A program made the position numbers and the translations under genes. Under the pieces are notes generated by a model. The model was given only the letters and a program-made list of their open reading frames with translations. It did not search any database and was not told the DNA's origin. From the NCBI GenBank assembly GCA_028752905.1, contig JAQNBH010000009.1, positions 41,422,509-41,486,508 on the forward strand: DNA of 64,000 bases, in the 5' to 3' direction. Origin of the DNA: Cladorhizidae sp. MBARI D1340-BT2 (lineage: Eukaryota > Porifera > Demospongiae > Poecilosclerida > Cladorhizidae). Positions within the stretch are counted from its first letter, which is position 1. Every line of letters begins with the position of its first letter. Positions 1 to 11,790 of this stretch are shown piece by piece.

Positions 1-170
1 ACTGACAATATTAAGCACTCCACTGTTTTGGCATGCCACTGACTGATTATCTCCCCAACTTACAATACTTTTATACCATTTCAAATAAAGAGAGCTCTCT
101 ACTTTTGACCCTATAATCACTTGCATGGAGTTAAGGGGATCAATTGCATAGCCGTAGGAGCCGCAATGGC

Positions 171-192
171 CTATACGGCAATTGCCGTATAG
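171..192. repeat. 22-bp perfect palindrome
   Basis: Bases 171-192 read the same on both strands (arms around CGGCAATTGCCG). The palindrome lies just upstream of the hAT pseudogene. I see no matching copy at the other end of that pseudogene, so I do not call it a terminal repeat. It could simply be a chance hairpin. Confidence 0.6.
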
Positions 193-229
193 GTTTGCAA
201 AACACGCCTCCTTCATGGAAACCACACCC

Positions 230-2500
230 ATCTTTTCAGAGTTCGTCTTTTCAGCATGGTTTCCAGGTTACCCAATTGTCCTGAGCTTCGATCATCCCTC
301 TCTGACTCAACCAACTAACTTTAGTTTTCCTAAGCGATCTTTTTGCCGAACCAATATCTCTCACCGCTCCTTTCAGAGCGCTTGGTTCAACCAATGGAAA
401 TGGTTTCACTACGATTCCAGTCAAGACTTGGCTTATTGTTTTATGTGTGTGCAAGCAATCAAAACAGATAAAATACAGTGAGGCAGCTTCTGCTAGTAAG
501 CCTAGCTGCCACTCATATCCTATATAGGTTTGGCAGCAATCATTCCATATTTTACATCTAGTATATATTTTAGGCAAACTGAAGATGATCCAGGGAAACA
601 TGCAGGACTCAACCTTTTTGTCTGGGTACAGTAACTGGAAGGATGGAACTCAATGCTTCAACAAACATGAGAGCACAAAAGCTCATAAAGCAGCTACCGA
701 TTTAGTGATCACTATACCAGGTACGACTATTGATGATGTTGGAAGTATGATATCTTCTCAACATGCTTTGCAGTTAGCAGACTTATCAAGGTAGCTCAGA
801 ATATTCAATTCCTATATAGCTAGACAAGAAATAGCTTTTCGTGGTGCTGGTGATGAAGTTGACAGTAACTTCATGCAATTAATGCATCTTCGTGCATTGG
901 ACAATCCTGCAATATCGGCCATGTTAAGTAAGAAAATAGTAGTCCCCAAATACAAAATGAAGTTATTAAAATAATGGCATTACATATTCTTCGAGATATA
1001 GCCAGTTCTATCCAGCAAGCCAAGTATTTTACCCTGATGGCTGATGAAGTGTTGGTTTCATCCAATAAGGAGCAATTCGTTACTTGCTTTCGGTGGGTTG
1101 ATGATGATTTTCAACCCCATGAAGACTTCTATGGCCTTGACCATGTTGAGTCCATAAAAGCAGATGTCTTTCTTGGTTGGTAGTTTGAAGGATGCGATGT
1201 GTCGTATGAATCTTAGCATTCATTACTGTCGTGCTCAATGCTATGATGGTGCTGCAAACGTGTGTATAAGGGGTGGAACTTCTACTCAAATTTGTGGAGA
1301 AGAGTCACAGCTATTTTTGTATGGTCATGCTTTAAATTTAGCTGCTGGAGATACCATCAAGAATAATCAAATTCTGAGGAATACTCTAGACTAGATACTA
1401 TTTTTTAAATATCTAAACTGCTTAAATACTAACCTCGGCGAGAAGGCTTGTTTAACAAGATTAAAGCAGAAATTAGTCCGAGAACAACTGGTTTTAGAAC
1501 CCTGGTCTCACTAGGTGGACAGTCAGGGCTTCCTCACTGAGCAGCATCATTTCCAATTGCGATGTTGTTCAGGCAGTTTGGGAAGAAGCTCTTGATATAG
1601 CTAGGGATTCGGAAACCCGTGCTCGGTTAATTGGTATAAAATATAGCATGTCCACTTTTGAATATTTGTTTGATGTAGTGCTTGGTGAGTTAATCCTTAA
1701 ACATACAGATAATTTAAGTAAAACTTTACAAAATCCCTCTGTGCCTCAGAAGGTCAAGAATTAGCCATGCTTACACGGAAAACCTTGGAAAGTCTTCAGA
1801 GTGAGGACTCCTTTGACTTGTTTTGGTCGAAGTTTATTTCTTTACAAGAAAAATTGGAGGTAAATGACCCTGTTCTACCCAGGAGGAGAAAAACTTCAGT
1901 TAGACTCAGCACTGGCAGTGGTGAAATGTATCATCCAACTGAACCTAAGGATCTGTTTAGGCAGCATTAATTTGAATGTCTTGATTTCATTATAGCATTC
2001 ATAAAAGAAGGTTTGATCAGCCTAGCTATCACACTCTGACTAAACTTGAGCCTCCTTCTGAAATCTGCAAGGGGAGTGGACTATAGCGACGAGTTAAAGT
2101 TTGTCATGGAATTTTACCACGATGACTTCAATGAGTCTTGTCTAACTATATACCCATTTACAACTTTTAAGTACAGCAATGGGAACCACCAGAAGTGAGC
2201 ATTCTCTCTCTGACATCATAAAGTACTTGAAGACTCATTCTCCTGTCCCGTAAAGTTTCATGTCTGAGGTATGTACTTTAGTTAAATTGCTTTTAGTTAC
2301 TCTAACTGAGTGAAAGAAGTGCTTCAGGGTTGCGTCGAGTCAAGACCTACTTGCATTCAACAATGAGCCAACAACGCCTCAATAATTTAATGGTAATTCA
2401 TGTACACAAGGAGAAGACCAATGAACTTAACTTGAAATCATGCCTTAATGAGTTTGTTGCAGAAAGTGAGCACAGAAGTGGTATCTTCAGACAATTTTAA
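230..2500 (+). pseudogene. Decayed hAT transposase, ZMYM1-like (TTF zinc finger / DUF4371 / hAT dimerisation)
   Basis: Successive fragments in all three plus-strand frames follow the order of ZMYM1-like hAT transposases. A TTF-type zinc finger lies at about 309-478 (WFHYD and FMCVQA motifs). A DUF4371-like part lies at 585-1183 (HESTKAHKAA, NFMQLMHLRA, FTLMADEV, FRWVDDDFQPHEDF). The CYDGAAN and GHALNLAAGDTIK motifs lie at 1230-1370. A linker lies at about 1560-2010 (DPVLPRRRKTSVRL). The hAT dimerisation tail lies at about 2311-2500 (GLRRVKTYLHSTMSQQRLNN) and ends at a TAA. Frameshifts and stops separate every block, so no transposase can be made. Family members are DDE cut-and-paste enzymes acting in the nucleus. 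I found no terminal inverted repeats or 8-bp target duplication. It may be an old transposon or a dead domesticated copy. Confidence 0.85.
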
Positions 2501-4893
2501 ATTTGAAACACTAATAAATCAACAATCTATCCTGTTTTAATTGTGTCATATAATAACATTGTCATGTAATATAATGTAAGTGAAGTTCCTAAGAAAATTC
2601 TACTCAATATGTAGTGTACTCTATAGGGCCCAAAACGTATCCACAATTTCAGTGCTGGATGGTCACACAGAGACATTATAACAGTAAAACATACTGTGTG
2701 GCAACCAGTAGCAGGTTTTCATACAGGGGGGTGGAGTCCTGTGATATCCCCCCCCCCCCCCCCACCCCCAAAACAACAACAACTCAGATCTCAACCCAAA
2801 AAATAATAATAAAACACATCTCCCACCCCAAACTTATTCTGTAATATTTCCTTTAGCATAACAGTAGTAGCCAAGTTCAAATTCAAGCAATTTTGCTATC
2901 TCAGAGATTATAAAAAGTGGGAACCTCCCCCCAGATCCCCCTACACTGTAATACCCTGCAGTCTGCCAATTAGGTACACATTTTCCCTTCCATCCCCACC
3001 AATAACTCTATATCCTACAAAGCCCTGCAGATGATTGTTAATGAGAGCGATTAACATATATTTCGGAATCAAACATCTCTCCCCACCCCTTACAAAAATT
3101 TCTGTATGAATCCTGCTGTAGCTCCAAAAGGAGTGCTATTAGGTAGAGTATAAGTTGGATGTGTCTAGTTCCAGTAGCAAGTAAAGCCACTCCCATTGTG
3201 GGTGTGGCTTAGTTGCCATACTGGTTCAGATTGCTTCCTATGGGCCTGAATTATACTTCCTCAGACAGACACTGTAGGCAACTGTTGCTGAACATCTAGG
3301 TCCCTCATTGTCCTTCTGATGCCTTTGCAAGTCGTAGCTTTTTTATCACGTGTGGGTAAACTTTGCTCCAGCTTTGCTTGCTAGCTATGTAGTTGTCTTA
3401 GCAATCCCTATAATTCAGCTTCCAGGTCTATGCCTCCCTGGGACTTTATCACCACATTGTTTAGTGTGTGATGTTGAACATATACTTACTACTAGCTACA
3501 GCCAAAGTGTTCAGTGTTTTGTTATTAATCAAAGAGAAGGGGGGCATACATTAAAAAAACAATTTGAATTTTGCATGTAAAAAATAAGAATTAGATCTTC
3601 TTTGTTTTGCACCCAGAAAATAATTGTTGATTGAGTTGTGTCTTGTATATATGCAGGTATTGGACTGTTTCAGCCATAGTAGAGCAACTATTTTGCAGTG
3701 ATATCTGCAGATAACTTTTCTAACACCAACAAGAATAACACAATGCCCTGCTATTCCTCCAAGATCATATTAGGACCTAGCTGGTCTAGCATGGTCAATA
3801 TCAATAGCAGCCAAGTAAGCGTTCTCTTTTCTGTAGCTAACAATCATTTTACAACAGAGTCAAAGGGTGAATTGTAAAATGATTTGGATTTCTTATATAT
3901 AAATAACAATAAATTAAAATAAAATAAAAATGATTTTAGCTATATAGAGAAAACAAAATGCTCACTGTGCTTCTGACTATGCAATAACCATCACAAGCAC
4001 CAATTCATCAAAGATTCTGCTGCAAAGAATTCACTCTAGTATGGCTGAAGCAACTCGATATAAGTAATTTTTACAAGACAATTCCCCAGAACAAATGGAT
4101 ATAGATACAAAAAGAAACAATAAACAGAAAAAACCACAAAACATGTTTTTTCCTGTACAATGGATTATGTATTTTATTAATATCTACCTTCCTGTTAGTC
4201 AATGCTTTAGCACTGAGCCATGGTCATCCATATAGCAGGTGATCCTGCAGTGCAGTCATATTGTTTTAATATGGGCACTTACAACCGAGCAGCCACTTAG
4301 CAAGTCATGCTGATTCACACATAAACAATTTCTGGATAGTATTTAATAGTTGGGTTACTGTGGAGTAGAATCTGGAGCATGTTGCTTGTGGACATACCAT
4401 CTATAAATTTGTCCACATTGGAAGAAATACAGTCATGATCAATGCTTAACAAATAAGTGTCAGAACCAACACTCAACCTATTTACAATAGGTGTTCTATA
4501 AATGTGTTCCATTTTTTTCCTTCTCTTTTCCCTGCTTTGTTTTTCAATCAACTTGCAAGACAGAGCTTAATTAATACAGGTTTTAAGCTGCAGGTTATTT
4601 GCTGCCCACCAATGCTATTTAGGTGGTGTTATCTGCTGCTAAGTGGAAATCCAATATAGCACTGGTCAAGGCTAAGCCAATTTTGAGATTTTTATCCATA
4701 AAGGTTGGAATGTATGAGGGTTGACAAAAATGTTCTAAAATTCAAATGAATTATAATTCGTGGATGTCAAGTTTCATGTAATCATTGAAGCAGGTGTAAT
4801 CTTTCAATTGTGCCATGATGGGTGGCGGCAGTATTCTCTGAAGATTTTATGTGCATAATCTCCCATAACTCTAGCTGCTGCTTAGATGACTAG
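2501..4893. other. Unassigned AT-rich interval
   Basis: No gene, transposon terminus or RNA gene is recognisable here. Small open frames at 2614-2844, 3350-3580 and 4315-4551 (minus) are low complexity or lack any familiar motif. The one notable item is a run of 16 C residues at 2748-2763. Confidence 0.6.
2748..2763. repeat. Poly-C tract (C16)
   Basis: Sixteen consecutive C residues followed by ACCCCCAAAAC. It is a homopolymer, and its exact length may be uncertain because of sequencing or assembly error. Confidence 0.8.
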
Positions 4894-5354
4894 TGTCATG
4901 CCACAGGCCTGAAAACATTATGTCAGAATACTTATTCATGCAATTATCATGCTGTGGTTATATAATTGTATCATACATGCTTGCATCATCTTGTTTCAAG
5001 ATTGCATCACCTTGTTAAATTGAGTGTTTGAAACATGACCTTCACACGGTTCACACGAACCTTCACACACAAGTTCACCACATTATTTGGTCATGTTTTT
5101 GGTTGCTCTGCTGAGTATAACAAGCTCTGGCAGAGCAAGGTTTTTCAGTCAGTCAGTTATTGTTCAAGTACAACTTTAATCTAAGATAGTTTTAAAATTC
5201 TATTCTTCTTGACAAAGTTTGAGCAGATTGACTCTGGTGGCAGCATACTTGCCTAGCATACAGCTGAGTTGGTTGAGTATAACTGTAGGTTGTGTTGCTA
5301 GGTAAACCACGTTGTGCAAGATAAGTCCCGAGTCAGATTGGCTCTTGCATAACA
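4894..5354 (+). repeat. Element A 5' LTR
   Basis: A 461-bp direct repeat starting TGTCATGCC and ending CATAACA, identical by eye to 10005-10465. It should carry the promoter and polyadenylation signals. I cannot place the transcription start with confidence. Confidence 0.95.
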
Positions 5355-5356
5355 TT

Positions 5357-5371
5357 TGGTGGCAGCGGTGG
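5357..5371 (+). other. Element A primer binding site (tRNA-Leu type)
   Basis: TGGTGGCAGCGGTGG lies two bases after the 5' LTR. It is complementary to the 3' end of animal tRNA-Leu(AAG/TAG), which ends CCACCGCTGCCACCA. Element B has a longer version of the same site (35760-35777), which supports a shared primer. Confidence 0.85.
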
Positions 5372-5628
5372 TTGCAAATCAGTTAGCTACTAGCTTGCAT
5401 ACTGACCCGAATACTATTTGATAACCGCTTGGATGACATTTGGCAGTAACATTGTACTCGCCAGTTAGTTAGCTACTATCTTGTTTGAAATAACAATTGT
5501 TCGTAACAGTGATTGCTTAGCTAGTCTGATACTAGAGCATAACAGAAATTGTAGCAGTTTATTTGTTTTTGACTTAGCCAGTCAGCTTCTATCAATATTT
5601 GAATCGACTATTTGTGGCTGTCTACAAA

Positions 5629-8600
5629 ATGACAGCTCGTAATAAGTCAAAGAAGTCATTACTTCCAACGGATTCCCTTCTGACCACAGAGGAAGAAGAG
5701 AAAGAACAAGAGGACTTTGCCTCTGGTGCTTCAATGGATGTGGTCAACACAATGCAACAGCTCATGATATTCATGGAGAAAAGCAGACAAGAAGATAAGA
5801 TACGTGATGAGCGACGTAGAGAAGAGAAAGAGAAAGAAAGTGAAGAACAGCGCAAGCAAGATCTGGAACAGTTCAGACACAGCCAGGAATGTATGTTGAC
5901 TCTTCTAAAGGAATTGGAAGACTCCAAAGCCAAACAAACCGAAAAGATTTTGTCCCAAAAGAAGAATCTAATGGCAATACCGATGTGGACAGATAACGAC
6001 AAGCCTGCTGACTTCATGGAGAGATTCGAACAAGCCATGGAATGTAATGAAGAACCGCAGGAACGTTGGGCCAGGTTGTTTGCAATGCAATTGTCTGGCA
6101 AAGCCTACTCCATTTACAACACTAGAGTGCCAACAGAGATGAGGAATGACTATAACAGCATTAAAATGACACTGTTGGATTCCTTTGGTGACACGGTACT
6201 GCAAGCCCGCAGAGAATTATGGACCATGAAGAGGAAATATGGAGAGTCTGCACAGGAGCTGCTTGTTCGAATAGAAGCCAAAATCAAAAGAGGACTTGAA
6301 GGCTGTAAAGATGAGACAGATATTATTGCCCAATTGTCACTCTACAAATTTTTGTCGACACTTCCATTTGATGTTACTTCGTTCGTCCTAGGAAGAAATC
6401 CCAAGACAGCCATGGAGGCAGCTCACTTGGAAACTGAGTACCAAGCCTCACAATCCTGGAAGTCTAGACCTAATTATCAGCCAAGGTATGACCGATGCGA
6501 TAGTGATGGTTCATACAGGAGAGAAAAGTTCGAGCACAGAGAAGTGAAAAGAGAACCCATCTCTACTTCAGCTGCTAGTGGAAAGGTCGATAAAAGTGGA
6601 ATGCACACTAAACAGCAGCATGATAGTGGTCCAAGAACACCTACATGTTATCTGTGTCATGAGAAAGGACACAAAAGACCAGAATGTCCTAGAAGAATAC
6701 AAAGGATATATTCTCACCAGAAGCCTCGTCGAGTGGCTTTTGTTTGTGGCAAAGTGGGTGAAACTCAGTGTAACTTTTTAAGATTGGATGCTGGAAGCGA
6801 CTGTAGTATTGTCCATCCACGACTTGTGAAACCAGAGCAGTACCTTGGTGAAGACATTAATGTCCAAGGATTCGGTGACAAGTCAGTACACTCATATCCA
6901 ATGGCTAGAGTGCAATTCAAAATTGGAGGAAACCTTGAGGAATGCGACGTTGCTGTGACAGTAGACGTTGAACCAGCAGATGCCCTCCTTGGCATGGACC
7001 TTGAGTGTTATGATAGTGCATGGGAGCTACGAGAGATGTGCGAATCCGAGAATAAACTTCGATCCCATGTGTTGAGGACAAGAGCTCAGGCAGCTGCAGA
7101 AGACAGCCAGCAGCAACAGGACGATGAAGCTACCGCACAGTCGGGAGCCAACCTAAGTGATATCTACAATTTTGATGATTCTCTCTTCTCACAGGAAGAA
7201 CAAGTTCAGACAGTCCCGGATAGTGATGATCCATTGGACTTACCTCTCCCTTCTTTGGCAAATGACAGTGCAGACAAAGATGCACTAGTCCAAGAACAGG
7301 AGAGTGATCAAACATTGGAGTCGGCAAGACAACTTATTGACGTTCCAGATGCCGGATACAGTTACATTGATGGTTTATTAGTTCATAAAGAAGAAGATGA
7401 ACTAGGCACTATCTGGACGAGAGTTGTGGTACCTGATGGTAGGAGACCAGCAGTAATAAAGCTTGCTCATTCTACAAAGACAGGAGGACATTTTGGAGTA
7501 AAGAAGACGGCAGCCAAGCTACGTAAACACTTCACCTGGCCTGGCATATCAAGAGACATCAAGAAGTGGTGCTCTACCTGTCCTCAATGCCAGAAAGCGG
7601 CTAGAAACTCTAATCAACGAGCTCCTCTAATTCCACTGCCAAGAATCGACGTACCATTTAGTCGTGTGGCATTTGACATTGTTGGGCCTTTGCCAAAAAC
7701 AAAGTCTGGATATAAATATATTTTGACTACTATGTGTTATGCCAGCAAATATCCAGAAGCAATAGCCTTGAAGAGAGTGGATGCCAGAACTGTAGCAGAC
7801 GCTATGATGGAGACATTCTCGCGCACAGGCATCCCAGATGAAGTTCTTACGGATCAAGGCTCCGTTTTCATGGGAGAGCTAAATGCACATCTATGCAAGT
7901 TGCTTGACATTTCTCGCTTGAGAACATCTCCTTATCATCCTCAATCTGATGGGATGCTCGAGCATTTTCACGCATCTCTCAAGCTCATGATTAGGAAAGC
8001 AGAAGTTAACCAGAATGAGTGGGATAGTTATCTCAAGTTTTTACTGTTTGCTTATCGTAACACTCCTCATACAGTGACCGGATATTCTCCATTTGAAATC
8101 ATTTACGGCAGAGACGTCCGAGGCCCATTGGAGATTCTCAAACAAGGATGGCTGGAAGGAGATATGCCAGAGAAGAGTGTGCACGAGTGGGTGGAACAAC
8201 TTCGCGAGAAGATGCAACAGATGAGTGAAATTGTTGGCAAAAGAGAGAAGAAAGCCAAAGCCAAGATGAAAAAGACTTATGATAAGTCGGCACATAACCG
8301 AGATCTTGAGTGTGGATCTATGGTTTTAGTCAGAATCCCTGGTCGAACAGGAAAACTAGAAGATACCTGGGAAGGACCTTTTGAAGTGTTGGAACAAATT
8401 TCTCCAGTCAACTACAAACTGGCAGTACCAAAACATCCTAGAAGATCTTCCGTCTTACATGTGAATATGCTACGTCCTTGGAAGAATCCAGAAGCACACG
8501 TATTAAGAATTGTTGTAGCTGATGAAGACAGTCAAGATGACAAGGACAACTTACCTCCTCCATCATATGGAGTTGATCTAGCTACAGAACAAGTTAAAGT

Positions 8601-10023
8601 GATGGATAACATTCTCTTGGAATTCAAAGATGTTGTACAGACTGAGCCGGGTAGAGTTAACATCACGGAACATGCCATTGACACAGGAGAAACTTCACCA
8701 ATCAGATTATCTCCCTACCGGTTGGCTCCAGCATGGAAGGACCAGCTGAGGACTGAAGTCCGTACCTTAGCAACAACTGGCATTATTCGTCCATCTCACA
8801 GCCCATGGTCTTCACCAATGATACCCATACGTAAGAAAGATGGTGACGTAAGATTGTGCGTAGACTTCAGAAAAATTAATTCGGTGACAGTCCCTGATCC
8901 TTACCTCATGCCGAGAGTCGATGAAATTCTAGACCAGCTGGGTGAGGCCACCTATCTCACCAAGATGGATTTAAACAAAGGTTTCCATCAAGTTCCATTA
9001 AAAGATCCTAAAACTGCCTTTTGTACACCATGGGGAAAGTTTGAATATACTCATATGCCATTTGGACTTAGGAATGCTCCAGCTACGTTCCAGCGTCTCA
9101 TGGATGTAGTACTGGATGACATGCTGGATTTTGCCAAAGCTTATATCGATGATGTGGTAGTTTTCAGCCGTACTTGGGAAGATCATGTCAAACATTTACG
9201 TTTAGTCCTTGAAAGACTCAGAGAAGTTGGCCTTACAGCCAAACCAAGTAAATGTCAGTGGGCAACTGCATCATGTACCTATTTGGGCCACGTAGTAGGC
9301 AGAGGAAAAGTGCAACCAGACGAAATCAAAGTGCAAGCCGTCAAAGACTTTGCAAGACCAAAATCTAAGACAGATGTGAGATCATTTTTGGGTCTTACTG
9401 GTTATTATCGTCGCTTCATTCCTGCTTATGCCAACCATGCAATAGCTTTGACAGACGCAACTAAGAAGATCGCTCCACAGAAAGTAATATGGACAAGAGA
9501 ATTGGAAGATGAATTCAACTATCTAAGAGAGGCTTTGTGTTCGTACACTGCACTAACTATTCCTGCACCATCTGACTCATTCGTACTCCAAACTGATGCA
9601 TCAATGTTAGGAATTGGAGGTGTCCTCAGTGTGCAGCGTGGAGAGCAAGAGTTGCCAGTCGCTTTCTACTCTAGAAAACTGTTAGACCGAGAGAGGAGAT
9701 ATAGTGCTACAGAGTTGGAAGGCTTAGCAATAGTGGATTCTGTAGCTCACTTCGATGTCTATCTAGTTGGCAGACCTTTTACAATAGAGACAGATCACAG
9801 AGCTCTCTCTTTCCTCAATACCAGCAAGCTCACCAATGGAAGACTTGCTCGCTGGGCTATTCATCTTCAACCATTCACCTACACTATCCGATACAGACCA
9901 GGCTCCAAAAACGGAAACGCGGATGGACTTTCTCGTCAAGCCTGGATTTCTACAGATGGACAACCACCTGATGATGGCCTTCGGCCTTTAGAAGAAGAGG
10001 GGGATGTCATGCCACAGGCCTGA
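5629..10023 (+). CDS. Gag-pol polyprotein of element A (PR-INT-RT-RH order)
   Basis: One open frame of about 1464 residues, taking the ATG at 5629. The frame extends upstream only to a TTG at 5599. Gag begins with a charged coiled-coil-like segment (about 15-110). A helical capsid region follows, with a SCAN-like C-terminal part at about 200-280. A CCHC knuckle (CYLCHEKGHKRPEC) lies near 340. The aspartic protease motif is LDAGSD near 386. The integrase zinc finger (HxxxxxxH...CSTCPQC) lies at about 613-655, and the integrase core carries D682, D742 and E778. A GPF/chromodomain-like module (WEGPFEVL) lies near 915. RT then follows at about 1030-1200 with YIDD near 1172, and RNase H runs from about 1320 (QTDAS) to NADGLS near 1425. 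All catalytic residues are present. The stop lies 19 bases inside the 3' LTR. The protein should copy and integrate the element through virus-like particles. Confidence 0.95.
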   Translation: MTARNKSKKSLLPTDSLLTTEEEEKEQEDFASGASMDVVNTMQQLMIFMEKSRQEDKIRDERRREEKEKESEEQRKQDLEQFRHSQECMLTLLKELEDSKAKQTEKILSQKKNLMAIPMWTDNDKPADFMERFEQAMECNEEPQERWARLFAMQLSGKAYSIYNTRVPTEMRNDYNSIKMTLLDSFGDTVLQARRELWTMKRKYGESAQELLVRIEAKIKRGLEGCKDETDIIAQLSLYKFLSTLPFDVTSFVLGRNPKTAMEAAHLETEYQASQSWKSRPNYQPRYDRCDSDGSYRREKFEHREVKREPISTSAASGKVDKSGMHTKQQHDSGPRTPTCYLCHEKGHKRPECPRRIQRIYSHQKPRRVAFVCGKVGETQCNFLRLDAGSDCSIVHPRLVKPEQYLGEDINVQGFGDKSVHSYPMARVQFKIGGNLEECDVAVTVDVEPADALLGMDLECYDSAWELREMCESENKLRSHVLRTRAQAAAEDSQQQQDDEATAQSGANLSDIYNFDDSLFSQEEQVQTVPDSDDPLDLPLPSLANDSADKDALVQEQESDQTLESARQLIDVPDAGYSYIDGLLVHKEEDELGTIWTRVVVPDGRRPAVIKLAHSTKTGGHFGVKKTAAKLRKHFTWPGISRDIKKWCSTCPQCQKAARNSNQRAPLIPLPRIDVPFSRVAFDIVGPLPKTKSGYKYILTTMCYASKYPEAIALKRVDARTVADAMMETFSRTGIPDEVLTDQGSVFMGELNAHLCKLLDISRLRTSPYHPQSDGMLEHFHASLKLMIRKAEVNQNEWDSYLKFLLFAYRNTPHTVTGYSPFEIIYGRDVRGPLEILKQGWLEGDMPEKSVHEWVEQLREKMQQMSEIVGKREKKAKAKMKKTYDKSAHNRDLECGSMVLVRIPGRTGKLEDTWEGPFEVLEQISPVNYKLAVPKHPRRSSVLHVNMLRPWKNPEAHVLRIVVADEDSQDDKDNLPPPSYGVDLATEQVKVMDNILLEFKDVVQTEPGRVNITEHAIDTGETSPIRLSPYRLAPAWKDQLRTEVRTLATTGIIRPSHSPWSSPMIPIRKKDGDVRLCVDFRKINSVTVPDPYLMPRVDEILDQLGEATYLTKMDLNKGFHQVPLKDPKTAFCTPWGKFEYTHMPFGLRNAPATFQRLMDVVLDDMLDFAKAYIDDVVVFSRTWEDHVKHLRLVLERLREVGLTAKPSKCQWATASCTYLGHVVGRGKVQPDEIKVQAVKDFARPKSKTDVRSFLGLTGYYRRFIPAYANHAIALTDATKKIAPQKVIWTRELEDEFNYLREALCSYTALTIPAPSDSFVLQTDASMLGIGGVLSVQRGEQELPVAFYSRKLLDRERRYSATELEGLAIVDSVAHFDVYLVGRPFTIETDHRALSFLNTSKLTNGRLARWAIHLQPFTYTIRYRPGSKNGNADGLSRQAWISTDGQPPDDGLRPLEEEGDVMPQA
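9990..10004 (+). other. Element A polypurine tract
   Basis: GAAGAAGAGGGGGA ends directly at the 3' LTR. It serves as plus-strand DNA primer in LTR elements. Here it lies inside the pol reading frame. Confidence 0.85.
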
Positions 10024-10465
10024 AAACATTATGTCAGAATACTTATTCATGCAATTATCATGCTGTGGTTATATAATTGTATCATACATGCTTGCATCAT
10101 CTTGTTTCAAGATTGCATCACCTTGTTAAATTGAGTGTTTGAAACATGACCTTCACACGGTTCACACGAACCTTCACACACAAGTTCACCACATTATTTG
10201 GTCATGTTTTTGGTTGCTCTGCTGAGTATAACAAGCTCTGGCAGAGCAAGGTTTTTCAGTCAGTCAGTTATTGTTCAAGTACAACTTTAATCTAAGATAG
10301 TTTTAAAATTCTATTCTTCTTGACAAAGTTTGAGCAGATTGACTCTGGTGGCAGCATACTTGCCTAGCATACAGCTGAGTTGGTTGAGTATAACTGTAGG
10401 TTGTGTTGCTAGGTAAACCACGTTGTGCAAGATAAGTCCCGAGTCAGATTGGCTCTTGCATAACA
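10005..10465 (+). repeat. Element A 3' LTR
   Basis: 461 bp, identical by eye to the 5' copy. It is followed by ACTAG, which matches the five bases before the 5' LTR. Confidence 0.95.
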
Positions 10466-11790
10466 ACTAGCTACTCCTTTGAGTCCATTACAAAGGCTAA
10501 GGGCTATATAAAAAATGCTGACAACCAATGACAATGAAAGGTATTTATGCATCCTCAAATTACACTACAGCGCAGGAACTACATTAAAAGTCACCACAAA
10601 ATCAACGAAGGTTGAGCCCGTTACACCCCCTACCCCCTAATTCGAAGAAGAATATATGTAGCACCTAATATCCTACAATATATGATATCCTACAATTACC
10701 TTATCATACTCATTACCTGCACTCTATACTGACGAGTCTTTAAAAGGGAAATTATTCATTTTTTATAATTTCTTAGTGTACGCTAATGGCCACTTAGATA
10801 TAAAATAAACACCTGCATATTAGGTGGGGTGGAGTGACAAAAGCCTTCATATCAGCTGCACGCTATTATAACTTCTTTATAATCAGATAGATAATATATT
10901 TACATAATCCAATAGGTATAATAGGCTTGTTATACAGATTGTTTAAATCAAGAATATCAGCAGCCTTAGACCTGCTATGAATTGGAATTTTCTACTATTT
11001 TTATTCACTGCAGTTATAGCTTGTACCAACATAATGCTTGGGTGACATTAACATTTCTAGAAGAGCTACAGGAACCAATTTGGGCTCCACAATTCCCTCA
11101 ACCTATTCAAAAGTTAGCTTCCCTTTATCTATATACATGTACCACTGGTCGAGTAGTTGAGCTGTCTGCACACCACTTTAGCATCAATGTTGCCCCATAG
11201 GTCATCGCACACGGTTCCCCACTGGTTCCTGAGGCAGACTTCAACCCGCCCCTCGTACTGTGTTGTCCCACCAACAAGACGAAGCATTCCACTTGCACTG
11301 CATGTACTACTGCATCAACAAAACAAACCAATAAATAAATCATTGCAGGAGGCACGCTCCTAACGAGAGTAATGTCTTAATAATTCTGTCACTTTGTTGA
11401 TTAGTAATATATGTACTACACAGTTAGATGCATCACAAATGCTAGATAAACCATGTAGTTATTTTCCTATACTACTGCACTTAAATGTTCAAGTAATTAT
11501 TTGTAAATCACAACAATAATGTCTATGCGGAATTAACTTAAATTTACAGTACCTTTAGCATAGCTTACCTTTGAGACGAACATTCTTTAGCAATCAAAAG
11601 TGCAAAGAGCATATAAACCTGATGCAGTTGCACCATTTTTTGTACAGGCGCACTTTGGTGTCTAACAAGACACAGCCAAATTATCACAAGACTTACTTGG
11701 CCAGTAAAACTATTTTGCTTGCAGCCTGCGAGACAACTACCTCTGCCAGACCAACGTCATTATATCCATGGAATTAGGGGATATCCGGGA
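10466..11790. other. Unassigned interval between element A and a hAT remnant
   Basis: AT-rich DNA with no recognisable gene. Short open frames at 10982-11363 overlap on both strands and have no familiar motif. A short repeated phrase (ATATCCTACAAT) occurs around 10668-10700. Confidence 0.6.

Larger units (their letters stand above)
4894..10465 (+). mobile_element. Element A: full-length Ty3/gypsy LTR retrotransposon, Gmr1-like domain order
   Basis: This is a complete element: 461-bp LTRs identical by eye, TG/CA ends, and the 5-bp target duplication ACTAG at 4889-4893 and 10466-10470. A tRNA primer site directly follows the 5' LTR, a polypurine tract precedes the 3' LTR, and a single open gag-pol frame fills the interior. 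Identical LTRs mean a recent insertion, and nothing visible would prevent activity. The pol order is protease, integrase, reverse transcriptase, RNase H. That is the order of Ty1/copia, and within Ty3/gypsy it is the mark of the Gmr1 group. Confidence 0.95.

Noticed and set aside
5622..6204. Minus-strand open frames opposite element A gag
   Set aside because: Shadows of the gag frame. Serine/cysteine-rich translation of a Glu/Lys-rich strand with no motif.
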